This document shows, in pieces, positions 1-13,915 of a DNA stretch of 64,000 nucleotides (position 1 is the first letter of the stretch; each line of letters begins with the position of its first letter). The position numbers and the translations under genes are program-made. The notes under the pieces are model-generated. The model was not told the DNA's origin and did no database searches. It saw only the letters and a list, made by a program, of their open reading frames with translations. The stretch is taken from the NCBI RefSeq assembly GCF_965363235.1, contig NC_134839.1:92771743-92835742 (forward strand), written 5' to 3'. This stretch comes from Mytilus galloprovincialis. Its lineage: Eukaryota; Mollusca; Bivalvia; Mytilida; Mytilidae.

Positions 1-9
1 GTAAAAGTA
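1..9. repeat. Left target-site duplication of the giant element
   Basis: GTAAAAGTA directly precedes the left inverted repeat and is identical to 30584-30592. The length must be exactly nine. A longer duplication would require the nine bases at 1-9 to recur shifted in the right flank, and they do not. Confidence 0.8.
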
Positions 10-56
10 GGTAGGCACTTAAAGTTAACCATCGAGAGACGTTAACCACCGAGAGT
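10..56 (+). repeat. Left terminal inverted repeat (47 bp)
   Basis: It holds two copies of a roughly 16-base motif, GTTAACCA(T/C)CGAGAG, at about 24-38 and 41-55. The second contains GTTAACCACCGA, which is also in the 68-bp satellite. The repeat begins GGTAGG, another hexamer found in the satellite. Confidence 0.8.
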
Positions 57-1531
57 CGGTTTTTAGACCCGCCCAGTGCACCTAAGCACGCCTACTTTTG
101 GAGCTCTTTAGTATGAAGATAAGAAAAATATACGAAATTACGGAACTGTGTACCCTGTTTTATCCTTATTGTTGGTGTTTCTTGCGCATGCGCACAAAGC
201 ACGGGGATAGTTACGGTTACTGACTCAGGAACCTTGTATATTATATACCTCGGTTTACAGACGTTTAATAAACTGGATCACTGTTGAGTTCACTTATCGA
301 TACACTACGATGGAATTACGGACCAGTTTAACATAAACATGGTAAATAGATAGACAGCTGATAATCATAATTGATTAAGAAATAACCTGGAAGAAGAAAT
401 GAGTTAACTATTGATTATAACAGAGACGAGAATGCCATCGTGTTTGTTCTGCTAAAAAAAGCAGGAACATTGGAGTTTATGGTTAGATTTTAAATATTTA
501 TTGTCTCCAAACTGGGTAAATTTGATATAGTAACAACCCCCCCCCCCTTTTTTTTAAAATAACTCGAGAACCACACATCGCGCTCGCTTAACAAAGTAAC
601 AATAAGAAATAATTATTGTTAGTTTCAAGAATAATTAATCGTCAAAACTTATCCCCTCCCCGACATCAAAGGAAGTTAAATGTATTATCCCAAAATTAGA
701 CCAAATTATTATGATATAAGGACGTCTTGACAGGCTATTATTTTATTTTGTTTTGTTGGGTTTTTTTTTTGCTTTGACGTCTTCCTCCTGTATGAAAAAA
801 ACATAATAGACCCCCCCCCCCCCTTTTCCCCCATAATATAGCTTTTTAAGAAGTCATAATTATTTGGACTACCCCTGAATATATTTCAGACAGACTCTTC
901 TCTAAAAAAATGTAAACATGATTTGAGAGAAATCTTTGGAATAGTTTTTTAAATGATTTAATTATTATGTCATGTATATAATTAACATTAACATAGTTAT
1001 AAACTGAGACTACTAGTATAACACATAGTGTTATAGTAGTCTCAGCTATAAACTTTCCATTGTATTGACCAATATGACTAACTCATATGCTCTTTCCCAT
1101 AAATGTCACAATATCAATATATTACAGTAAAACTGATAGTTTGATGACATTGTTTAAGACTATTGACCTCAGGTCAGCCTAAACTGATTTTAAAACTGTA
1201 ATTTATTCATTAAAACAGTTCAAGACATGCACCTTCTGAAATGTGATTGCATCAAAATTAAACCTAAGGCATAACATACTTAGTGTGCAGGAAGTGCCAC
1301 CAAATAAATACTGAGTTGTAAAATTAGATGATGATATTTGTGAAGTCAAAGATATTATAGCTAGTTATAACTGGTTTTAGATATAAACCTGAGTAAAAGG
1401 TTGATTTATATGTGCTCTTTCATGTTTAGATTATAATTTAAATTTAATCTTTTGAAGTTTTTTTTATAATATTAAGACATTAAAATCACAATTATTTATT
1501 TATACACAAAAAAATAATTTTTGTCCTTTTT
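57..1531. other. Left subterminal region of the giant element, no gene seen
   Basis: AT-rich, with stops in all frames. It contains a perfect 12-bp palindrome, TGCGCATGCGCA, at 183-194 (an NRF1-type site). A TATA-like stretch follows at about 236-248, and an AATAAA lies at about 267-272. Long C runs occur at 537-547 and 811-823. The cluster at 183-272 could be a promoter or an LTR remnant, but no transcript evidence is available. Confidence 0.4.
1004..1045. repeat. 42-bp near-perfect palindrome
   Basis: CTGAGACTACTA is answered by TAGTAGTCTCAG, with short inner arms (TATAACAC / GTGTTAT). It can fold into a hairpin with about 18-20 pairs. It has no counterpart at the other end of the element. 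Confidence 0.6.
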
Positions 1532-2797
1532 AGCTCACCTGACCTGAAAGGTCAAGTGAGCTTTTCTCATCACTTGGCGTCCGTCGTCCGTCGTCCTGCG
1601 TCCGTCGTCCGTAAACTTTTACAAAAATCTTCTCCTCTGAAACTACTGGGCCAAATTCTACTAAACTTGGCCACAATCATCCTTGGGATATATAGTTTAA
1701 AAAATGTGTGGCGTGACCCGTCAAACCAACCAAGATGGCCGCCATGGCTAAAAATAGAACATAGGGGTAAAATGCAGTTTTTGGCTTATAACTCAAAAAC
1801 CAAAGCATTTAGAGCAAATCTGACATGGGGGTAAAATTGTTTATCAGGTGAAGATCTATCTGCCCTGAAATTTTCAGACGAATCGGACAACCTGTTGTTG
1901 GGTTGCTGCCCCTGAAATGGTTATTTTAAGGAAATTTTGCAGTTTTTGGGTATTATCTTGAATACTATTATAGATAGAGATAAACTGTAAACAGCAATAA
2001 TGTTCAGCCGAGTAAGACCTACAAATAAGTCAACATGACCAAATTTGCCAGTCGACCCATAAGGAGTTATTGCCCTTTATAGTCAATTTTTAACAACTTT
2101 TCATCATTTTTTGTAACTTTTCTAAAAATCTTCTTCTCTAAAACTACTTTGCCAAATTTAATCAAACTTGGCGACAATTATCATTGTGGTTTATAGTTTA
2201 AAAAATGTGTCAGATGACCCAGCCTACCAAACAAAATGGCCGACATGGCTAAAATTAGAACATAGTGGTAAAATGCAGTTTTTGCTTTATATCTTTGAAA
2301 CCAAGACATTTAGGGCAAATCTTTCAAGATTTTAATGTCCATCAGAATAAGATATATCCCCTCACAAATTTTCAGTTGAATTGGACAACCTGTTGTTGGG
2401 TTGCTGCCCTTAAATTGGTTATTTTAAGAAAATTTTGCAGTTTTTGGTTATTATCTTGAATACTATTATAGATAGAGATAAACTGTAAACAGCAATAATG
2501 TTCAGCAAAGTAAGATCTACAAATAAGTCAGCATGATCAAAATTGTTAGAGGACCCCCTAAGGAGTTATTGCCCTTTAGAGTCAATATTAAACAACTTTT
2601 CCTCATTTTTGTAACTTGTATAAAAATCTTTTCTAAAACTACTTGGCCAAATTTAACCAAACTTGGCCACAATCATAATACTAGCTAGGGTATCTATTTT
2701 TAAAAAGAGTGTCTAATGACCCCACCTACCAACAAAGATGGCCGACATCAGTAAACACATTAACAGGTGAGCGACACAGGCTCTTGAGAGCCTCTAG
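1532..2797 (+). mobile_element. Dispersed repeat with Helitron-like 3' end
   Basis: It starts AGCTCACCTG with a short hairpin (AGCTCACCTG against CAAGTGAGCT) and contains two long related internal blocks (about 1610-2100 and 2110-2590). It ends with a hairpin, AGGCTC.TGAGAGCCT, directly followed by CTAG and then T. Such a hairpin plus CTRR|T is the usual Helitron 3' terminus. I remember this family as very common in bivalve genomes. Short open frames in it (for example near 1556-1834) are not genes. Confidence 0.6.
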
Positions 2798-3189
2798 TTT
2801 AGTTGAATGACTGTACACAAACATTATACACACATAATTTTGATAATTCTGTAATGTTTTTTTTCTATAGCCCCAGAATGTGACAAAAGACTTATTAATC
2901 CAGATTTACAAAAAATAGAAATAGTTCAGCTACCATAAGACTGCTATGACAAAAATTCTGCAGTTTCCAGAATTTGAGGTAGAGTATAGTTAGGAATAGT
3001 TTGATTATGCAGATGCTTAGTTTGCCATAAACAATTATGCCCTTGATACAAAAGCAGAGGAAACAAAAAAGTATGAAAATAGTTGAAAAAAGTAATCATT
3101 ATTACCTAGTCATATACTGTAAATAGAAAAAGAGAAAAGCACTGGTTATGATTTGGTATTTTTAATAGCATTATCATTTGTCCATAACT
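2798..3189. other. Unassigned AT-rich stretch
   Basis: No coding frame, repeat or RNA gene is visible. It separates the Helitron-like repeat from the LINE remnant that follows. Confidence 0.5.
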
Positions 3190-4045
3190 TGGAATATATA
3201 CTGGATTGAGCTTGATATTTATTTAATATCATTGACACATGGTTGCAAGAAATGAAAGATGGTAATTTAAACCTAGCAATTTTATTAAGATTTGAAAAAA
3301 AGCTTTTGATTTGGTAGAATATGACTTTCTTTGTTTAAAGCTCGACATGTATGGATTTAGTGAGACTACTGTTAGTTTTTTTAAGTCGTACCTGAATAAC
3401 AAAAGGTATACATTTGTAATGTTAACTCTGAACAACAACATGTAAAATTTGGTGTTCCCCAATGTTCTATACCTTGTCCTCTATTGTTTGTGCTATTTAT
3501 AAATGACCTTCCCTTATGCATTAAAAATTGTGAAACAGACCTATATCGTTGTATATGCTGATGACACCACTATTCATAAATCAGGGGGAAACATCTAGAA
3601 AATATAAATGATGATGTTCAAGAAGATTTATACAGGGTTGAAGAGTGGTGTAAAATGAATAACATGTTCATAGATGCAAATGAAACAAAATGTTTGATTA
3701 CTGGAACAAAGCAGAAACTATTCAGACTTTTCAACCAAACTTGATAATAAATTAAAGTATTACAAAATTCTTCATGTGAAAAAATATTAGTTTCAAAATT
3801 GACAGCCCACTAAGTAACTGGAGAAATCAAATTGACCAAGGTTGTGCTAATATATCATCCAGAATATACCATCTTTCTTAAATACATTTTTTTTTATATC
3901 TGCAAGAAAACATAATACAATGGGTGTTCTGCCCCTAATTGACTACTGTTGTATTATTTGGGATGAATGTGAAAATTGAGGGATAACAAGAATTTTAAAA
4001 ATCCAAAAAAAGGGCAGCATGATAAATTCTAGATGCAGATCCGTT
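3190..4045 (+). pseudogene. LINE reverse transcriptase fragment (Jockey/CR1-like)
   Basis: Pieces of a non-LTR RT can be read on the plus strand across several frameshifts and stops. In order they are a segment resembling 'DLVEYDFLCLKLDMYGFS' (about 3306-3360), a GVPQ-type segment with PLLF.LFINDLP (about 3452-3515), and the catalytic YADDTT at about 3554-3571. An EEWCKMNNM segment follows (3640-3665) and finally an 'RAA..ILDAD' tail near 4010-4035. It is cut off by the satellite array at about 4055. The order and motifs are those of Jockey-superfamily or CR1-type LINEs. An open frame on the opposite strand (3229-3462) is a shadow. Confidence 0.75.
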
Positions 4046-4054
4046 ATCCCTCTT

Positions 4055-7000
4055 GGTATATAGGAGCACTATATTCTATGTTAACCTCCGACAGTAGGTA
4101 TAAACAAATACTGTTGATAGACGGTATATAGGAGCACTATATTCCATGTTAACCACCGACGGTAGGTATAGACACATACTGTTGATAGACGGTATATAGG
4201 AGCACTATATTGTATGTTAACCACCGACGGTAGGTATAGACAAATACTGTTGATAGACGGTATATGGGAGCACTATATTGTATGTTAACCACCGACGGTA
4301 GGTATAGACATATACTGTTGATAGATGGTATATAGGAGCACTATATTGTATGTTAACTACCGACAGTAGGTATAGACAAATACTGTTGATAGACATCAAC
4401 GGTATATGGGAGCACTATATTGTATGTTAACCACTGACGGTAGGTATAGACAAATACTGTTGATAGACGGTATATAGGAGCACTATATTGTATGTTAACC
4501 ACCGACGGTAGGTATAGACAAATACTGTTGATAGACGGTATATGGGAGCACTATATTGTATGTTAACTACCGACAGTAGGTATAGACACATACTGTTGAT
4601 AGACGGTATATAGGAGCACTATATTGTATGTTAACCACCGACGGTAGGTATAGACAAATACTGTTGATAGACGGTATATGGGAGCACTATATTGTATGTT
4701 AACCACCGACGGTAGGTATAGACATATACTGTTGATAGATGGTATATAGGAGCACTATATTGTATGTTAACTACCGACAGTAGGTATAGACAAATACTGT
4801 TGATAGACATCAACGGTATATGGGAGCACTATATTGTATGTTAACCACTGACGGTAGGTATAGACAAATACTGTTGATAGACGGTATATAGGAGCACTAT
4901 ATTGTATGTTAACCACCAACGGTAGGTATAGACAAATACTGTTGATAGACGGGATATAGGAGAACTATATTGTATGTTAACTACCGACGGTAGCTATAGA
5001 CAAATACTGTTGATAGACGGTATATAGGAGCACTATATTGTATATTAACTACCGACGGTAGGTATAGACAAATACTGTTGATAGACGGTATATGGGAGCA
5101 TTATATTGTATGTTAACCACCGACGGTAGGTATAGACATATACTGTTGATAGATGGTATATAGGAGCACTATATTGTATGTTAACTACCGACAGTAGGTA
5201 TAGACAAATACTGTTGATAGACGGTATATGGGAGCACCATATTGTATGTTAACCACCGACGGTAGGTATAGACAAATACTGTTGATAGACGGTATATACA
5301 TTGTAGGAGCACTATATTGTATGTTAACCACCGACGGTAGGTATAGACAAATACTGTTGATAGACGGTATATAGAAGCACTATATTGTATGTTAACTACC
5401 GACAGTAGGTATAATAGACAAATACTGTTGATAGACGGTATATGGGAGCACTATATTGTATGTTAACCACCGACGGTAGGTATAGACAAATACTGTTGAT
5501 AGACGGTATATAGGAGCACTATATTGTATGTTAACCACTGACGGTAGGTATAGCCAAATACTTTTTATAGACAGTAAATAGGAGCAGTATATCTTATGTT
5601 AACCACCGACGGTAGGTATAGACAAATACTGGTGATAGACGGTATATAGGAGCAACTACCGACAGTAGGTATAGACAGATACTGTTGGTAGACGGTATCA
5701 AAGAGCACTATATTGTATGTTAACCAGCGACGGTAGGTATAGACAAATACTGTTGATAAACGGTATATAGGAGCACTATATTGTATGTTAACTACCGACG
5801 GTAGGTATAGACAAATACTGTTGATAGACGGTATATAGGAGCACTATATTGTATGTTAACCACCGACGGTAGGTATAGACAAATACTGTTGATAGATGGT
5901 ATATAGGAGCACTATATTGTATGTTAACTACCGACGGTAGGTATAGACAAATACTGTTGATAGACAGTATATAGGAGCACTATATTGTATGTTAACTACC
6001 GACAGTAGGTATAGACACATACTGTTGATACACGGTATATAGGAGCACTATATTGTATGTTAACTACCGACGGTAGGTATAGACAAATACTGTTGATAGA
6101 CGGTATATGGGAGCACTATATTGTATGTTAACCACCGACGGTAGGTATAGACATATACTGTTGATAGATGGTATATAGGAGCACTATATTGTATGTTAAC
6201 TATCGACAGTAGGTATAGACAAATACTGTTGATAGACGGTTTATGGGAGCACTATATTGTATGTTAAACACCGACGGTAGGTATAGACAAATACTGTTGA
6301 TAGACGGTATATAGGAGCACTATATCTTATGTTTACCACCGACGGTAGGTATAGACAAATACTGGTGATAGGCGGTATATAGGAGCAACTACCGACAGTA
6401 GGTATAGACAGATACTGTTGATAGACGGTATCAAAGAGCACTATATTGTATGTTAACCAGCGACGGTAGGTATAGACAAATACTGTTGATAAACGGTATA
6501 TAAGAGCACTATATTGTATGTTAACTACCGACTGTAGGTATAGACAAATACTGTTGATAGACGGTATATAGGAGCACTATATTGTATGTTAACCACCGAC
6601 GGTAGGTATAGACAAATACTGTTGATAGATGGTATATAGGAGCACTATATTGTATGTTAACTACAGACGGTAGGTATAGACAAATACTGTTGATAGACAG
6701 TATATAGGACCACTATATTGTATGTTAACCACCGACAGTAGGTATAGACACATACTGTTGATACACGGTATATAGGAACACTATATTGTATGTTAACTAC
6801 CGACGGTAGGTATAGACAAATACTGTTGATAGACGGTATATGGGAGCACTATATTGTATGTTAACCACCGACGGTAGGTATAGACATATACTGTTGATAG
6901 ATGGTATATAGGAGTACTATATTGTATGTTAACTACCGACAGTAGGTATAGACAAATACTGTTGATAGACGGTTTATGGGAGCACTATATTGTATGTTAA

Positions 7001-10000
7001 CCAGCGACGGTAGGTATAGACAAATACTGTTGATAGACGGTATATGGGAGCATTATATTGTATGTTAAACACCGACGGTAGGTATAGACATATACTGTTG
7101 ATAGATGGTATATAGGAGCACTATATTGTATGTTAACTACCGACAGTAGGTATAGACAAATACTGTTGAGATACGGTATATGGGAGCACTATATTGTATG
7201 TTAACCACCGACGGTAGGTATAGACAAATACTGGTGATAGACGGTATATAGGAGCACTGTATTGCATGTTAACCACTGACGGTAGGTATAGACTAATACT
7301 GTTGATAGACGGTATGTAGGAGCACTATATCTTATGTTTACCACCGACGGTAGGTATAGACAAATACTTGTGATAGACGGTATATAGGAGCAACTACCGA
7401 CAGTAGGTATAGACAGATAGTGTTGATAGACGGTATCAAAGAGCACTATATTGTATGTTAACCAGCGACGGTAGGTATAGACAAATACTGTTGATAAACG
7501 GTATATAGGAGCACTATATTGTATGTTAACTACCGACAGTAGGTATAGACAAATACTGTTGATAGACGGTATATAGGAGCACTATATTGTATGTTAACCA
7601 CCGACGGTAGGTATAGACAAATACTGTTGATAGATGGTATATAGGAGCACTATATTGCATGTTAACTACAGACGGTAGGTATAGACAAATACTGTTGATA
7701 GACAGTATATAGGAGCACTATATTGTATGTTAACCACCGACAGTAGGTATAGACACATACTGTTGATACACGGTAGATAGGAACACTATATTGTATGTTA
7801 ACTACCGACGGTAGGTATAGACAAATACTGTTGATAGACGGTATATGGGAGCACTATATTGTATGTTAACCACCGACGGTAGGTATAGACATATACTGTT
7901 GATAGATGGTATATAGGAGTACTATATTGTATGTTAACTTCCGACAGTAGGTATAGACAAATACTGTTGATAGACGGTTTATGAGAGCACTATATTGTAT
8001 GTTAACCACCGACGGTAGGTATAGACAAATACTGTTGATGGATGGTGCAAAGGAGTACTATATCGTATGTTAACCACTGACGGTAGGTATAGACAAATAC
8101 TGTTGATAGACGGTATATAGGAGGACTGTATTGTATGTTAACCACCGACGGTAGGTATAGGCAAATACTGTTGATAGACGGTATATGGGAGCATTATATT
8201 GTATGTTAACCACCGACGGTAGGTATAGACATATACTGTTGATAGATGGTATATAGGAGCACTATATTGTATGTTAACTACCGACAGTAGGTATATACAA
8301 ATACTGTTGATAGACGGTATATGGGAGCACTATATTGTATGTTAACCACCGACGGTAGGTATAGACAAATACTGGTGATAGACGGTATATAGGAGCACTA
8401 TATTGTATGTTAACTACCGACAGTAGGTATATACAAATACTGTTGATAGACGGTATATGGGAGCACTATATTGTATGTTATCCACTGACGGTAGGTATAG
8501 ACTAATACTGTTGATAGACGGTATGTAGGAGCACTATATCTTATGTTTACCACCGACGGTAGGTATAGACAAATACTGGTGATAGGCAGTATATAGGAGC
8601 AACTACCGACAGTAGGTATAGACAGATACTGTTGATAGACGGTGTCAAAGAGCACTATATTGTATGTTAACCAGCGACGGTAGGTATAGACAAATACTGT
8701 TGATAAACGGTATATAGGAGCACTATATTGTATGTTAACTACCGACTGTAGGTATAGACAAATACTGTTGATAGACGGTATATAGGAGCACTATATTGTA
8801 TGTTAACCACCGACGGTAGGTATAGACAAATACTGTTGATAGATGGTATATAGGAGCACTATATTGTATGTTAACTACAGACGGTAGGTATAGACAAATA
8901 CTGTTGATAGACAGTATATAGGAGCACTATATTGTATTTTAACCACCGACAGTAGGTATAGACACATACTGTTGATACACGGTATATAGGAACACTATAT
9001 TGTATGTTAACTACCGACAGTAGGTATAGACAAATACTGTTGATAGACGGTATATGGGAGCACTATATTGTATGTTAACCACCGACGGTAGGTATAGACA
9101 TATACTGTTGATAGATGGTATATAGGAGTACTATATTGTATGTTAACTTCCGACAGTAGGTATAGACAAATACTGTTGATAGACGGTATATAGAAGCACT
9201 ATATTGTATGTTAACTACCGACAGTAGGTATAGACAAATACTGTTGATAGACGGTTTATGGGAGCACTATATTGTATGTTAACCACCGACGGTAGGTATA
9301 GACAAATACTGTTGATGGACGGTATATGGGAGCATTATATTGTATGTTAAACACCGACGGTAGGTATAGACATGATAGATGGTATATAGGAGCACTATAT
9401 TGTATGTTAACTACCGACAGTAGGTATATACAAATACTGTTGATAGACGGTATATGGGAGCACTATATTGTATGTTAACCACCGACGGTAGGTATAGACA
9501 AATACTGGTGATAGACGGTATATAGGAGCACTATATTGTATGTTAACTACCGACAGTAGGTATATACAAATACTGTTGATAGACGGTATATAGAAGCACT
9601 ATATTGTATGTTAACTACCGACAGTAGGTATAGACAAATACTGTTGATAGACGGTTTATGGGAGCACTATATTGTATGTTAACCACCGACGGTAGGTATA
9701 GACAAATACTGTTGATAGACGGTATATGGGAGCATTATATTGTATGTTAAACACCGACGGTAGGTATAGACATATACTGTTGATAGATGGTATATAGGAG
9801 CACTATATTGTATGTTAACTACCGACAGTAGGTATAGACAAATACTGTTGAGATACGGTATATGGGAGCACTATATTGTATGTTAACCACCGACGGTAGG
9901 TATAGACATATACTGTTGATAGATGGTATATAGGAGTACTATATTGTATGTTAACTTCCGACAGTAGGTATAGACAAATACTGTTGATAGACGGTTTATG

Positions 10001-12610
10001 AGAGCACTATATTGTATGTTAACCACCGACGGTAGGTATAGACAAATACTGTTGATGGATGGTGCAAAGGAGTACTATATCGTATGTTAACCACTGACGG
10101 TAGGTATAGACAAATACTGTTGATAGACGGTATATAGGAGGACTGTATTGTATGTTAACCACTGACGGTAGGTATAGGCAAATACTGTTGATAGACGGTA
10201 TATGGGAGCATTATATTGTATGTTAACCACCGACGGTAGGTATAGACATATACTGTTGATAGATGGTATATAGGAGCACTATATTGTATGTTAACTACCG
10301 ACAGTAGGTATATACAAATACTGTTGATAGACGGTATATGGGAGCACTATATTGTATGTTAACCACCGACGGTAGGTATAGACAAATACTGGTGATAGAC
10401 GGTATATAGGAGCACTATATTGTATGTTAACTACCGACAGTAGGTATATACAAATACTGTTGATAGACGGTATATGGGAGCACTATATTGTATGTTATCC
10501 ACTGACGGTAGGTATAGACTAATACTGTTGATAGACGGTATGTAGGAGCACTATATCTTATGTTTACCACCGACGGTAGGTATAGACAAATACTGGTGAT
10601 AGGCGGTATATAGGAGCAACTACCGACAGTAGGTATAGACAGATACTGTTGATAGACGGTATCAAAGAGCACTATATTGTATGTTAACCAGCGACGGTAG
10701 GTATAGACAAATACTGTTGATAAACGGTATATAGGAGCACTATATTGTATGTTAACTACCGACTGTAGGTATAGACAAATACTGTTGATAGACGGTATAT
10801 AGGAGCACTATATTGTATGTTAACCACCGACGGTAGGTATAGACAAATACTGTTGATAGATGGTATATAGGAGCACTATATTGTATGTTAACTACAGACG
10901 GTAGGTATAGACAAATACTGTTGATAGACAGTATATAGGAGCACTATATTGTATGTTAACCACCGACAGTAGGTATAGACACATACTGTTGATACACGGT
11001 ATATAGGAACACTATATTGTATGTTAACTACCGACGGTAGGTATAGACAAATACTGTTGATAGACGGTATATGGGAGCACTATATTGTATGTTAACCACC
11101 GACGGTAGGTATAGACATATACTGTTGATAGATGGTATATAGGAGTACTATATTGTATGTTAACTTCCGACAGTAGGTATAGACAAATACTGTTGATAGA
11201 CGGTATATAGAAGCACTATATTGTATGTTAACTACCGACAGTAGGTATAGACAAATACTGTTGATAGACGGTTTATGGGAGCACTATATTGTATGTTAAC
11301 CACCGACGGTAGGTATAGACAAATACTGTTGATAGACGGTATATGGGAGCATTATATTGTATGTTAAACACCGACGGTAGGTATAGACATATACTGTTGA
11401 TAGATGGTATATAGGAGCACTATATTGTATGTTAACTACCGACAGTAGGTATAGACAAATACTGTTGAGATACGGTATATGGGAGCACTATATTGTATGT
11501 TAACCACCGACGGTAGGTATAGACAAATACTGGTGATAGACGGTATATAGGAGCACTGTATTGCATGTTAACCACTGACGGTAGGTATAGACTAATACTG
11601 TTGATAGACGGTATGTAGGAGCACTATATCTTATGTTTACCACCGACGGTAGGTATAGACAAATACTGGTGATAGACGGTATATAGGAGCAACTACCGAC
11701 AGTAGGTATAGACAGATACTGTTGATAGACGGTATCAAAGAGCACTATATTGTATGTTAACCAGCGACGGTAGGTATAGACAAATACTGTTGATAAACGG
11801 TATATAGGAGAACTATATTGTATGTTAACTACCGACAGTAGGTATAGACAAATACTGTTGATAGACGGTATATAGGAGCACTATATTGTATGTTAACCAC
11901 CGACGGTAGGTATAGACAAATACTGTTGATAGATGGTATATAGGAGCACTATATTGTATGTTAACTACAGACGGTAGGTATAGACAAATACTGTTGATAG
12001 ACAGTATATAGGAGCACTATATTGTATGTTAACCACCGACAGTAGGTATAGACACATACTGTTGATACACGGTAGATAGGAACACTATATTGTATGTTAA
12101 CTACCGACGGTAGGTATAGACAAATACTGTTGATAGACGGTATATGGGAGCACTATATTGTATGTTAACCACCGACGGTAGGTATAGACATATACTGTTG
12201 ATAGATGGTATATAGGAGTACTATATTGTATGTTAACTTCCGACAGTAGGTATAGACAAATACTGTTGATAGACGGTTTATGAGAGCACTATATTGTATG
12301 TTAACCACCGACGGTAGGTATAGACAAATACTGTTGATGGATGGTGCAAAGGAGTACTATATCGTATGTTAACCACTGACGGTAGGTATAGACAAATACT
12401 GTTGATAGACGGTATATAGGAGGACTGTATTGTATGTTAACCACCGACGGTAGGTATAGACAAATACTGTTGATATACGGTATATAGGAGTATTGTATTT
12501 TATGTCAAACATCGACGATAGGTATGGACAAAATCCGACAAATACTGTATACAGACAGTGTATAGAAGTACTGTATTGTATGGTAAATACTGACGGTTGG
12601 TATGGACAAT
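4055..12610 (+). repeat. 68-bp satellite array, forward orientation (about 125 copies)
   Basis: The monomer is 68 bases, reading GGTATATAGGAGCACTATAT ... GTTAACCACCGACGGTAGG ... TACTGTTGATAGAC. Some monomers carry the 13-bp odd palindrome CTACCGACGGTAG. Higher-order structure is visible. A 414-bp block repeats at 4217 and 4631. A marker, GATGGTGCAAAGG, sits at 8041, 10058 and 12340, and other blocks repeat with shifts of 2,017 bp (8410 to 10427) and 4,299 bp (7201 to 11500). Monomers degenerate at the right edge (12480-12610), as at many satellite borders. Apparent 60-81-residue frames inside are by-products of the repeat. Confidence 0.97.
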
Positions 12611-12635
12611 TTCTGTATCATGCATCAATTGTAAA

Positions 12636-12678
12636 TAAAAGTATCATGTGAGTGACACAGGCTCATTGAAGCCTCTAG
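12636..12678 (+). repeat. Second Helitron-like 3' terminus after the satellite
   Basis: GTGAGTGACACAGGCTC, a hairpin (AGGCTCATTGAAGCCT), then CTAG and T. This is the same terminus as at 2797 but placed immediately after the degenerate end of the array. It may be a truncated copy, or the array may have been carried by such an element. Confidence 0.5.
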
Positions 12679-13789
12679 TTTTGATATTATTAATGTGGAG
12701 ATCTGGTCTAATTTATCATTTTCTCTATTACATGCATGATAACTGCAACAATTGAATTGAAATAAAAGTGATAATATTTCTGTTGTAGGTTATCAAGATT
12801 TAGTGTTTCCATACAAGTGACAAAGATTGAACAACAAAAACATCTCAAACTTTACAGGACAGAGTAGACTTTTTTCACTGTGCTTAGTTTTGTCTTTATG
12901 TCTAAATTATGATACCTTTAAAAAATCCAATAAAATATGGAATAACATTTATTTCTATCTTATAAAGTGGAGTGAAGAAATAAGGGGTCATTCAAAACAT
13001 AAGAATATATTGCTATCATATATGCAGATCAGCAGCCCATACATTTGCTATAGCACATAAATATGGGACCAATAATTTCAAGTTGCCTTTTAAAAAAGAC
13101 CTTATTAATGTTATGCGAGATACCACCAAAGACCACTAGGTGTTGATCAAATGATATTGTAAATAAGAGGGTTGTCCAAAATATTTCCAACAGCTGTTTG
13201 ATATACACTACCTTAATCAAACCACAATGGTAAAAAAACAGTTTTGGTCAGTCTTAAAAGAAGCAAATATAATTTAGAAAAAGTGCAAGCTGTTGATAAA
13301 AACAACAAATAACTGCCAGTCCTAAATGTGGGTGGAGATTACCATTTAGCACAAATGAGTTTCTGGACTAAAGAAAGTAATTTTGGCACAAACCGATTAT
13401 ACCCTTTCAAAAACTATGTGTAGTCCCTTTTATAAAAGTGGCAGATTATCTTTCTATCTAGAGTATCTATGACAACTAACTGCTGCTCCTAGTGACGTTA
13501 GTCTGGTTTATGAAAAGATTGGATATATTGTCACAATTCTTTTCTAAGGTACCGGTCTGATAAACAGGAAGTAGCCAGATTAGCTACTAAATATATGCAC
13601 ACTGAAATATAGTCCCTTAAAATTCCCATGGCTGTGTACATGTTCAGATACGAACTATGAAAATTTTGTTTATATCTTTAGAGAAGTAAAATCAAGTATG
13701 TATGTCTTTAGTTTTGTCAAATTGCTGTCTTGTTTTGTCCTGTTATTAGGTAACAGTACTGATACAATACTGTAAAAATACGGAGATGT
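12679..13789. other. Unassigned sequence
   Basis: Several short coding-like stretches can be read on the plus strand (for example around 13025-13090), but I cannot tie them to a family. A direct repeat of about 38 bases (GGTGTTGA.CAAATGATATT...) occurs at 13138-13175 and again at 13916-13953. Confidence 0.4.
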
Positions 13790-13915
13790 GGTATGATTGC
13801 CAATGAGACGCCTACATGTATCCACTCAAGTTCAAATAAAGTGGACGTAAGCAGTTATATGCAACCATACAGCCTTCAACAATGAGAAAAATCATATCAA
13901 ATAGACCCTTGTAAA
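13790..13915. repeat. Short dispersed repeat fragment (mytilid-type)
   Basis: It contains TATGATTGCCAATGAGAC and AGCCTTCAACAATGAG. These phrases recur, in either orientation, at 17260-17360, 22536-22580, 29521-29570 and 40635-40960. Confidence 0.6.

Noticed and set aside
1556..2459. Short frames in the Helitron-like repeat
   Set aside because: The repeat is non-coding in all copies I recall, and the frames lack motifs.
4217..11745. Recurrent 60-81-residue minus-strand frames (…YLSIPTVGS…)
   Set aside because: They are translations of the satellite, repeated with the monomer and without start context or conservation.
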